11,380 bases of DNA from Oscillospiraceae bacterium (GTDB lineage: Bacteria; Bacillota; Clostridia; Oscillospirales; Oscillospiraceae): assembly GCA_028708585.1 (NCBI GenBank), contig JAQVYO010000041.1, positions 1 through 11,380 on the forward strand, in the 5' to 3' direction. Positions 6,100 through 11,380 of this stretch are shown here, one piece after another; the stretch's first letter is position 1, and each line of letters opens with the position of its first letter. The translations under genes were made by a program, and so were the position numbers. Below the pieces are notes generated by a model, which searched no databases, had not been told where the DNA came from, and was given only the letters and a program-made list of their open reading frames with translations.

Positions 6100-6735
6100 A
6101 TGGATAAGGCAATTATCGGCAAAAAGGTCGGCATGACCCAGATTTTCGATGCCGACGGCAAGGTGATTCCGGTCACCGTGATCGAGGCCGGCCCCTGCGT
6201 GGTCATTCAGAAGAAGACCGCGGAAAAGGACGGATATGCGGCGGTTCAGCTGGGCTTTGACGATACAAAGGAAAAAAAGCTGACCAAACCGCAGATCGGG
6301 CATCTGAAAAAGGCGGGAGATGCCCGAAAGAAAACATTAAAGGAATTTAGGCTCTCAGGCACGGATGGAATGAATGTGGGCGACCTGGTAAAGGCGGACA
6401 CGTTCGCTGCGGGCGACCGGGTGGACATCACCGGCACCAGCCGGGGCAAGGGCTACGCCGGCGTTATCAAGCGCTACGGCGCCCAGCGCACCCCCACCAG
6501 CCACGGCGGCGGCCCGGTTCACCGCCACGCGGGCTCCATGGGTTCCGGCACGGATCCCGCCCGCATTCTGCCGGGCAAAATCGGCGCGGGCCATATGGGC
6601 AACACCCAGGTCACCGTCATGAATCTGGACGTGGTGAAGGTTGAGCCCGAATTTAATCTGATTGCGGTGCGCGGCGCGATCCCCGGCCCCAAGGGCGGAG
6701 TGGTCTTCCTTCGCAACTCAGTCATCAATAAATAA
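6100..6735 (+). CDS. rplC: 50S ribosomal protein L3 (uL3)
   Basis: 211 residues, normal for the family. It binds 23S rRNA early in 50S assembly, and its long central loop reaches toward the peptidyl transferase centre. Visible landmarks are IIGKKVGMTQIF (5-16), DITGTSRGKGYAGVIKRYG in the middle, the loop SHGGGPVHRHAGSMGSGTDP, and GAGHMGN near the C-terminus. The last has His where E. coli L3 has its methylated Gln (AGQMG), so an equivalent modification is not expected. The ATG at 6100 follows GAGGAGG (6086-6092) by seven bases. Confidence 0.98.
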   Translation: MDKAIIGKKVGMTQIFDADGKVIPVTVIEAGPCVVIQKKTAEKDGYAAVQLGFDDTKEKKLTKPQIGHLKKAGDARKKTLKEFRLSGTDGMNVGDLVKADTFAAGDRVDITGTSRGKGYAGVIKRYGAQRTPTSHGGGPVHRHAGSMGSGTDPARILPGKIGAGHMGNTQVTVMNLDVVKVEPEFNLIAVRGAIPGPKGGVVFLRNSVINK

Positions 6736-6757
6736 GGGCGGAAGGAGCGAAACGAGT

Positions 6758-7384
6758 ATGCCTAAAGCAACAGTTTACAATATGGCAGGCCAGCAGGTTG
6801 GCGAAATCGAGCTGAGCCAGGCCATTTTCGGTATCGAACCAAATGGGGCCGCGCTGCATGAAGTGGTCAAAAATTATCTGGCCAACCTGCGGCAGGGAAC
6901 CCAGAGCGCCCTGACCAGGGCGGAAGTTTCCGGCGGCGGCAGAAAGCCATATCGCCAGAAGGGCACCGGCCGGGCCCGCCAGGGTTCCACCCGTGCCCCC
7001 CAATGGACCCACGGCGGCATTGCCTTTGCGCCCAAGCCCCGGTCCTACCGCTACACGGTCAACAAAAAGGTGCGGCGCCTGGCCCTGCTCAGCGCCCTTT
7101 CCACAAAAGCGGCCTCCGGCGACATTCTGGTGGTGGACGGTCTCAATATGGACAACATTAAAACCAAGGATTTCGCCGCTTTCTTAACCGCCATGGGCGC
7201 CGAATGCAAACCGCTGGTGGTCACCCCCGAAGTGCGGGAAAACGTGGTCAAAAGCGCCCGGAACATCCCCGGCGTTATCACCACAACCGCCAAGATCCTG
7301 AATGTTTACGACATTCTGAACGCAAAGCAGTTTATCGTGGATAAAGAAGCGTTGGCCGTCATCGAGGAGGTGTTCGCCCAATGA
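6758..7384 (+). CDS. rplD: 50S ribosomal protein L4 (uL4)
   Basis: 208 residues. It is an early 50S assembly protein whose extended loop lines the peptide exit tunnel and influences macrolide binding. That loop is plain in GGGRKPYRQKGTGRARQGS, and the globular fold has ILVVDGLNMDNIKTKDF and the C-terminal NVYDILNAKQFIVDKEAL. The ATG at 6758 follows AAGGAG (6742-6747) by ten bases. The open frame extends further upstream into rplC, but only this start has a fitting ribosome binding site and gives the usual N-terminus MPKATVYNM. In gammaproteobacteria L4 represses its own operon. Whether it does so here is unknown. It overlaps rplW by four bases (ATGA). Confidence 0.97.
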   Translation: MPKATVYNMAGQQVGEIELSQAIFGIEPNGAALHEVVKNYLANLRQGTQSALTRAEVSGGGRKPYRQKGTGRARQGSTRAPQWTHGGIAFAPKPRSYRYTVNKKVRRLALLSALSTKAASGDILVVDGLNMDNIKTKDFAAFLTAMGAECKPLVVTPEVRENVVKSARNIPGVITTTAKILNVYDILNAKQFIVDKEALAVIEEVFAQ

Positions 7385-7680
7385 GCACAAACGCATATGA
7401 CATTATTCTGCGCCCCATCATCACCGAACAGTCCATGGAGACCATTCAGGACAAGCGGTATGTCTTTGAGGTGGCGAAAGACGCCAACAAGGTCGAGATC
7501 AAAAAGGCCGTTGAGGAAATTTTCGGCGTCAAGGTGAAAAAAGTCAACACGCTGAACATGGAAGGCAAAGAAAAGCGGTCGGGCGCTTACCCCAGGGGCC
7601 GCCGCAAAAGCTGGAAAAAGGCCATGGTCCAGCTGACTCCCGCTTCCAAAACCATCGAGTTCTTTGAGGGAATGATATAA
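7381..7680 (+). CDS. rplW: 50S ribosomal protein L23 (uL23)
   Basis: 99 residues, usual size. It sits at the exit of the peptide tunnel and serves as docking site for trigger factor and signal recognition particle. Landmarks are YDIILRPIITEQS (6-18), YVFEVAKDANKVEIKKAVEEIFGVKV and VNTLNMEGKEKR. The ATG at 7381 overlaps the rplD stop (ATGA), and AGGAGG (7365-7370) lies inside the end of rplD, ten bases upstream. Translation is therefore probably coupled to rplD. Confidence 0.98.
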   Translation: MSTNAYDIILRPIITEQSMETIQDKRYVFEVAKDANKVEIKKAVEEIFGVKVKKVNTLNMEGKEKRSGAYPRGRRKSWKKAMVQLTPASKTIEFFEGMI

Positions 7681-7695
7681 GGAGGTAACGCTTTT

Positions 7696-8532
7696 ATGGC
7701 GATCAAAAGCTATAAACCCACGACGCCGTCCCGCCGGCACATGACCGTTTCGGCTTTCGAGGGTATAGACAAAAAGGCTAAGCCGGAGCGGAGCCTGACC
7801 GAGGCCCTGAAGAAAAACGCGGGCCGCAACAGCTACGGCAGAATCACCGTCCGCCATCGGGGCGGCGGCAACAAGAAAAAATACAGAATCATTGACTTCA
7901 AGCGAGACAAAGGCGATGTTTCCGGCGTCGTTGTACGCCTGGAATACGACCCCAACCGCAGCGCCAACCTCGCGCTGGTGGAATATGCGGACGGCGAGCG
8001 CAGATACATTCCGGCGCCTGTGGGCCTCAAGGCGGGCGACGCGGTGATCTCCTCGGAAAAAGCGGATATTAAGCCCGGCAACGCCCTTCCCATTTCCGCC
8101 ATCCCCGTGGGCACCATCATCAACAGCATCGAGCTGTATCCCGGCAAAGGCGCTCAGCTGGCGCGTTCCGCCGGAGCTTCCGCCCAGCTGATGGCGAAGG
8201 AAAACGGCATGGCTCAGGTCCGGCTGCCTTCCGGCGAAGTGCGCATGGTGCGCCAGGAGTGCAAGGCGGTGGTCGGCCAGATCGGCAATCTGGATCATGA
8301 AAATATCCAGCTCGGCAAGGCCGGAAGGCGCCGCCACATGGGCTGGCGTCCCGCCGTGCGCGGTTCCGCCATGAACCCGGTGGACCATCCCCACGGCGGC
8401 GGCGAAGGCAAAGCGCCTGTGGGCCGGCCCAGCCCGGTTACCCCGTGGGGCAAGCCCACGATGGGATACAAGACCCGCAAGACCAAGAGTTCCACCGATA
8501 AATTTATTGTCAAGCACCGCAACGCGAAGTAA
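7696..8532 (+). CDS. rplB: 50S ribosomal protein L2 (uL2)
   Basis: 278 residues, standard length. It is a highly conserved rRNA-binding protein needed for subunit joining and peptidyl transferase activity. The N-terminal MAIKSYKPTTPSRR, the central GRITVRHRGGGNKKKYR and the C-terminal MNPVDHPHGGGEGK (from residue 226, carrying the conserved essential His) are all present. The ATG at 7696 follows GGAGGT (7681-7686), which begins directly after the rplW stop codon. Confidence 0.99.
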   Translation: MAIKSYKPTTPSRRHMTVSAFEGIDKKAKPERSLTEALKKNAGRNSYGRITVRHRGGGNKKKYRIIDFKRDKGDVSGVVVRLEYDPNRSANLALVEYADGERRYIPAPVGLKAGDAVISSEKADIKPGNALPISAIPVGTIINSIELYPGKGAQLARSAGASAQLMAKENGMAQVRLPSGEVRMVRQECKAVVGQIGNLDHENIQLGKAGRRRHMGWRPAVRGSAMNPVDHPHGGGEGKAPVGRPSPVTPWGKPTMGYKTRKTKSSTDKFIVKHRNAK

Positions 8533-8550
8533 GGGATTGGAGGCAAAAAT

Positions 8551-8829
8551 ATGAGCAGAAGCATAAAAAAAGGTCCGTTTGTCGCTCCCGAACTGCTGAA
8601 GCGAGTGGAAGAAGTGAACAAAACCGGGGAGAAAAAGGTGCTCAAGACCTGGTCCCGGGCGTCCACAATTTTCCCCTCTTTCGTGGGCCACACCATTGCG
8701 GTGCACGACGGGCGCAAACATGTTCCGGTTTACATCACCGAGGATATGGTCGGCCACAAATTAGGGGAATTCGTACCCACCCGCACCTTTAGAGGTCATT
8801 CCGGCAGCAAGACCTCCAGTGCAAAGTAA
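8551..8829 (+). CDS. rpsS: 30S ribosomal protein S19 (uS19)
   Basis: 92 residues, usual length. It is a 30S head protein that contacts the 50S subunit and the A-site region together with S13. Typical features are MSRSIKKGPFV at the start, KTWSRASTIFPSFVGHTIAVHDG in the middle and KLGEFVPTRTFRGH near the end. The ATG at 8551 follows TTGGAGG (8537-8543) by seven bases. It lies between rplB and rplV, the standard order. Confidence 0.98.
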   Translation: MSRSIKKGPFVAPELLKRVEEVNKTGEKKVLKTWSRASTIFPSFVGHTIAVHDGRKHVPVYITEDMVGHKLGEFVPTRTFRGHSGSKTSSAK

Positions 8830-8844
8830 GGAGGATATGCATAT

Positions 8845-9186
8845 ATGGAAGCCAAAGCGCAAGCGCATTTGAAATACGCCCGCATCTCTCCCCGCAAGGT
8901 GAAGATCGTCTGTGATTTACTGCGTGGAAAAGACGTGAAAACGGCCACGGCCATCTTGATGCAGACGCCCAAGTCCGCGTCCGAGCTGATGCTGAAACTG
9001 CTGAAAAGCGCGGCCGCCAATGCGGAAAACAATCACGAAATGGATCCTGAGCGCCTCTATGTCTCCGCGGCTTACGCAACCCCCGGCCCTATCATCAAGC
9101 GCATTATGCCGAGAGCCCAGGGCAGAGCGTACCGCATCAACAAGAGAACGTCTCACATTACCATTGAAGTGAAAGAAAAGGCTTAG
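8845..9186 (+). CDS. rplV: 50S ribosomal protein L22 (uL22)
   Basis: 113 residues, usual size. It binds all six domains of 23S rRNA, and its beta-hairpin forms part of the exit tunnel near the macrolide site. Landmarks are KYARISPRKVKIVCDLLRG near the N-terminus and KRIMPRAQGRAYRINKRTSHITI at the C-terminus. GGAGG (8830-8834) lies ten bases before the ATG at 8845. Another ATG at 8837 is out of frame and too close to the ribosome binding site. Confidence 0.98.
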   Translation: MEAKAQAHLKYARISPRKVKIVCDLLRGKDVKTATAILMQTPKSASELMLKLLKSAAANAENNHEMDPERLYVSAAYATPGPIIKRIMPRAQGRAYRINKRTSHITIEVKEKA

Positions 9187-9201
9187 GCGAGGAGGGAAAC
9201 T

Positions 9202-10089
9202 ATGGGACAGAAAGTGCATCCCCACGGCCTGCGCGTGGGTGTTATTAAAGATTGGGACTCCCGTTGGTATGCCCAAGGCAATCGGGTGGGCGACCTGATT
9301 GTGGAGGACTACAACCTGCGCAAATACTTGAAGAAAACGCTGTATTCCGCGGGAATCCCCAGAATTGAAATCGAACGAGACAACAACCGGGTGCGCATTT
9401 ACCTGCACTGCGCCCGTCCCGGCGTGGTAATCGGCAGAGGCGGCGCGGAGATCGAACTGCTGCGCAAACGCCTGGAAGGCATGATCGGAAAACCCGTTGC
9501 GCTGAACATCGTGGAAGTGAAAACCCCCGATACCGACGCCCAACTGGTGGCGGAAAACATCGCGTCTCAGCTGGAAAAGCGCATTTCCTTCCGCCGCGCT
9601 ATGAAAAATGCCATGGCCCGCGCCATGCGCATGGGCGTCAAGGGCATTAAAGCCAACGTGTCCGGCCGCCTGGGCGGCGCGGAAATCGCCCGTACTGAGC
9701 ATTATCACGACGGTACCATTCCTTTGCAGACCATCCGGGCCGACATTGACTACGGCTTCGCCGAAGCCGCAACCACCTTCGGCCGCATCGGCGTTAAGGT
9801 ATGGATTTACAAGGGCGAGGTTTTAAGCCAGACCCTGCGCACCACCCCCCGTACCATCGACACCAGCCGCCCCCCCAGAAACGACCGCAGAAACGACCGC
9901 AGAAACAACGATCGCCGCGGCGGCTACAACAACAATCGGCGGCCCGGCGGCGGCTACAACAACAGCCGGCCCGGCGGCGGCTACAACAACAACCGGCCTG
10001 GCGGCGGCTACAACAACAACCGGCCCGGCGGCGGCTACAACAACAACCATTCCGCCGGCGGCTCCCAGAAGGAAGGAGGCGCACGTTAA
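9202..10089 (+). CDS. rpsC: 30S ribosomal protein S3 (uS3) with a long repetitive Arg/Gly/Asn/Tyr C-terminal tail
   Basis: 295 residues. Bacterial S3 is usually about 215-235, so the extra part is real and unusual. Residues 1-~211 are canonical: MGQKVHPHGLRVG, a KH domain with GRGG at 78-81, ISFRRAMKNAM (128-138), GIKANVSGRLGGAEIART (148-165) and GRIGVKVWIYKGE (194-206). S3 lies at the mRNA entry of the 30S head and helps unwind mRNA. From about 212 the protein becomes low-complexity: a Pro/Arg linker, then RNDR-type repeats (226-239), then four copies of RPGGGYNN(N/S) (247-282) and a short end HSAGGSQKEGGAR. No stop or frameshift separates the tail from the body. The tail is Arg- and Gly-rich with Tyr, like RNA-binding RGG/low-complexity domains. 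RNA binding near the mRNA channel is inference. The ATG at 9202 follows GAGGAGGG by a normal distance. Confidence 0.97.
   Translation: MGQKVHPHGLRVGVIKDWDSRWYAQGNRVGDLIVEDYNLRKYLKKTLYSAGIPRIEIERDNNRVRIYLHCARPGVVIGRGGAEIELLRKRLEGMIGKPVALNIVEVKTPDTDAQLVAENIASQLEKRISFRRAMKNAMARAMRMGVKGIKANVSGRLGGAEIARTEHYHDGTIPLQTIRADIDYGFAEAATTFGRIGVKVWIYKGEVLSQTLRTTPRTIDTSRPPRNDRRNDRRNNDRRGGYNNNRRPGGGYNNSRPGGGYNNNRPGGGYNNNRPGGGYNNNHSAGGSQKEGGAR
9877..9915 (+). repeat. 12-bp tandem repeat in rpsC encoding RNDR
   Basis: AGAAACGACCGC occurs at 9877-9888 and again, identical, at 9889-9900. A third, expanded copy (AGAAACAACGATCGC, 9901-9915) follows. They encode RNDR, RNDR and RNNDR of the S3 tail. The pattern points to recent duplication by slippage. 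Confidence 0.8.
9940..10047 (+). repeat. Four 27-bp tandem repeats in the rpsC tail (RPGGGYNN(N/S))
   Basis: Unit boundaries are 9940-9966, 9967-9993, 9994-10020 and 10021-10047. Each encodes Arg-Pro-Gly-Gly-Gly-Tyr-Asn-Asn followed by Asn or Ser. Nucleotide identity is very high, with codon changes such as AGC for the last Asn codon of unit 1 and CCT for the Pro codon of unit 3. A shorter relative (GGYNNNR, 9919-9939) precedes them. The unit length is a multiple of three, so gain or loss of copies keeps the frame. Confidence 0.92.
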
Positions 10090-10526
10090 TGCTTCTGCCG
10101 AAAAGAGTCAAATACCGCAAAGTGCACAGAGGCCGTATGAAAGGCAAGGCGCTCCGCGGAACCACCGTAACTTACGGCGAGTATGGCCTTATGGCCGCGG
10201 AACCCGCTTGGATCACAAGCAACCAAATCGAAGCCGCCCGTATCGCCATGACCCGCTATATCAAGCGCGGCGGCCAGGTCTGGATCAAAATTTTCCCGGA
10301 TAAGCCGGTGACGGAAAAGCCCGCTGAGACCCGCATGGGTTCCGGAAAAGGTTCTCCCGAATATTGGGTCGCCGTTGTAAAGCCCGGCCGTGTCATGTTC
10401 GAGATTGCCGGCGTTCCGGAGGAATCCGCCCGCGAGGCCCTGCGCCTTGCCAGCCACAAGCTGCCCATCAAAACAAAGATTGTTGCTCGAGCTGGGCTGG
10501 AAACCGAGACAGGTGGTGAGTCATAA
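10089..10526 (+). CDS. rplP: 50S ribosomal protein L16 (uL16)
   Basis: 145 residues, usual length. It is a late-assembling 50S protein near the A-site tRNA. Landmarks are MLLPKRVKYRKVHRGRMKG, GEYGLMAAEPAWITSNQIEAAR and ETRMGSGKGSPEYWVAVVKPG, where Arg82 is in the region hydroxylated in some bacteria. The start overlaps the rpsC stop by one base (TAATG). The ribosome binding site AAGGAGG (10073-10079) is formed by the last codons of the S3 tail (Lys-Glu-Gly-Gly), so translation is very likely coupled to rpsC. Confidence 0.98.
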   Translation: MLLPKRVKYRKVHRGRMKGKALRGTTVTYGEYGLMAAEPAWITSNQIEAARIAMTRYIKRGGQVWIKIFPDKPVTEKPAETRMGSGKGSPEYWVAVVKPGRVMFEIAGVPEESAREALRLASHKLPIKTKIVARAGLETETGGES

Positions 10527-10741
10527 TGATGAAGGCAAGCGAAGTACGCAGCATGTCGTCCGCCGAGCTGGAAAGCAAGCTCACAGGACTCAAAAAAGAT
10601 TTGTTTTATTTAAGGCTCCAGCACGCAACCAATCAGCTGGATAACCCTTTGAAAATAGCCGACGTCAAACGGGACATTGCCCGCATTAAGACCATCATTC
10701 GTGAGAAAGAGCTCGCTTCGGGCGCTTCTCAGAGCCGATAA
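10526..10741 (+). CDS. rpmC: 50S ribosomal protein L29 (uL29)
   Basis: 71 residues, or 70 if the second ATG (10529) is used. It is a small, mostly helical protein near the tunnel exit. Landmarks are MKASEVRSMSSAELESKL and KDLFYLRLQHATNQLDNP, then DIARIKTIIREKE. The first ATG overlaps the rplP stop (TAATGATG), and family members usually begin MKA, which favours 10529. The upstream GGTGAG (10515-10520) is a weak ribosome binding site compared with its neighbours. Translation probably depends on re-initiation after rplP. Confidence 0.95.
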   Translation: MMKASEVRSMSSAELESKLTGLKKDLFYLRLQHATNQLDNPLKIADVKRDIARIKTIIREKELASGASQSR

Positions 10742-10757
10742 GGAGGAAGATTAGAAT

Positions 10758-11018
10758 ATGGAAGACAGAAAAACTTCCCGGAAAACCAGAGTCGGCATGG
10801 TCGTATCGGACAAAATGGACAAAACGATTGTGGTTGCCATTGCCGACCGTGTACAGCACAAGCTGTATAAAAAGATCGTCAAAAGAACCTATAAGCTCAA
10901 AGTGCATGACGAACTCAACCAGTGCCGCGTGGGCGACAAGGTAAAAGTCATGGAAACGCGCCCCCTGTCCCACGACAAGAGATGGCGCTTAATGGAAATC
11001 ATTCAGAAAGCGAAGTAA
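10758..11018 (+). CDS. rpsQ: 30S ribosomal protein S17 (uS17)
   Basis: 86 residues, usual length. It is a primary 16S rRNA-binding protein with an OB fold. Landmarks are TRVGMVVSDKMDKTIVVAI, KIVKRTYKLKVHDE and RVGDKVKVMETRPLSHDKRWRL. The ATG at 10758 follows AGGAGG (10741-10746), which begins with the last base of the rpmC stop codon. The spacing of eleven bases is slightly long. Confidence 0.98.
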   Translation: MEDRKTSRKTRVGMVVSDKMDKTIVVAIADRVQHKLYKKIVKRTYKLKVHDELNQCRVGDKVKVMETRPLSHDKRWRLMEIIQKAK

Positions 11019-11031
11019 GGAGGTACCGCTT

Positions 11032-11380
11032 GTGATACAGCAGGAAACATATCTCAAGGTCGCCGACAATACCGGCGCCAAAGAAATCAAATGTATCCGC
11101 GTTTTAGGCGGTTCCAAAAGAAGATATGGCAACATCGGCGATGTGGTGGTGGCCTCTGTCCGCAAATCTTCCCCCGGCGGGACCGTGAAAAAGGGTGAAG
11201 TCGTCCGAGCGGTCATCGTTCGGTCCGCCAAGGGCGTGCGCCGGTCCGACGGCACCTATGTCCGGTTTGACGAAAATGCCGCCGTTCTCATCAAAGAGGA
11301 TAAAAATCCACGGGGCACCCGCATCTTTGGCCCGGTTGCCAGGGATCTGCGCGACAAGGATTATATGAAAATCCTGTCTC
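11032..11380 (+). CDS. rplN: 50S ribosomal protein L14 (uL14), cut by the window end
   Basis: 116 codons are visible and about six are expected beyond the edge (family length ~122). It forms an intersubunit bridge and is the binding site of the silencing factor RsfS in other bacteria. Landmarks are IQQETYLKVADNTGAKEIKC, RRYGNIGDVVVASVRK, RFDENAAVLIKEDKNPRGTRI and RDLRDKDYMKILS. The start is GTG at 11032. AAGGAGGT (11017-11024) lies seven bases upstream and overlaps the rpsQ stop codon, and a TTG one frame away runs at once into TGA. Confidence 0.96.
   Translation, partial: MIQQETYLKVADNTGAKEIKCIRVLGGSKRRYGNIGDVVVASVRKSSPGGTVKKGEVVRAVIVRSAKGVRRSDGTYVRFDENAAVLIKEDKNPRGTRIFGPVARDLRDKDYMKILS

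Noticed and set aside
7306..8757. Long minus-strand open frame (483 codons) opposite rplD, rplW, rplB and rpsS
   Set aside because: It lies antisense to four certain ribosomal protein genes, has a low-complexity His/Ala/Gly-rich translation with no family resemblance, and is explained by GC-rich codon bias.
9877..10047. CRISPR-like array
   Set aside because: The repeats are directly adjacent with no spacers and are in frame within rpsC.
9801..10088. The rplP reading frame stays open upstream through the S3 tail (Gln/Arg-rich repeats), suggesting an S3-L16 frameshift fusion
   Set aside because: L16 has its own start and ribosome binding site with a normal N-terminus, and no slippery site stands out. 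Openness again follows from the repeat.
9794..10165. Minus-strand Cys/Arg-rich repetitive open frame over the rpsC tail
   Set aside because: It is the mirror of the 27-bp repeats. The repeat length being a multiple of three keeps all frames open, so openness is not evidence of coding.

Overview
The window looks like chromosomal core sequence from a fairly GC-rich member of the Firmicutes, class Clostridia. This rests on the S10 ribosomal operon in its bacterial order, strong AGGAGG-type ribosome binding sites before nearly every gene, a YitT-type membrane protein, a stand-alone LUD-domain protein and a ParC/GyrA protein of clostridial character. I cannot name the genus from sequence reading alone. 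All supported genes are on the + strand.

Left part (1-5220), accessory and housekeeping genes. The first 33 bases are the end of an upstream gene, probably the topoisomerase B subunit (ParE/GyrB-like). A complete type IIA topoisomerase A subunit follows, and 23 bp later a YitT-family membrane protein. These three probably form one transcription unit. A 193-bp gap rich in inverted repeats leads to a stand-alone LUD-domain protein with a C-terminal four-cysteine cluster. After it comes a GTG-started lipoprotein whose C-terminal half resembles a transglutaminase-like domain but appears to lack the catalytic histidine.

Middle (5221-5696), a 476-bp gene-free stretch. It holds a weak terminator-like region, an AT-rich segment with a 12-bp perfect palindrome, a very strong sigma-A promoter (TTGACA, 17 bp, TATGAT) and about 280 nt of transcribed leader. 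The leader can form at least six stems, including two mutually exclusive ones close to the rpsJ ribosome binding site. This is the best candidate for an undescribed or poorly described regulatory element here.

Right part (5697-11380), the S10 operon: rpsJ, rplC, rplD, rplW, rplB, rpsS, rplV, rpsC, rplP, rpmC, rpsQ and rplN (cut by the window end). Genes are tightly packed: ATGA or TAATG overlaps join rplD-rplW, rpsC-rplP and rplP-rpmC. The exception is an 88-bp rpsJ-rplC gap with two consecutive perfect hairpins. The most striking protein feature is uS3 (rpsC). Its normal ~210-residue body is followed by a ~84-residue disordered tail made of Arg/Asn/Asp repeats and four 9-residue RPGGGYNN(N/S) repeats, encoded by four 27-bp tandem DNA repeats.

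I found no CRISPR array, transposon, prophage, tRNA or rRNA. Apart from the S3 tail, the S10 leader, the rpsJ-rplC hairpins and the degenerate lipoprotein domain, the window is ordinary chromosomal core.
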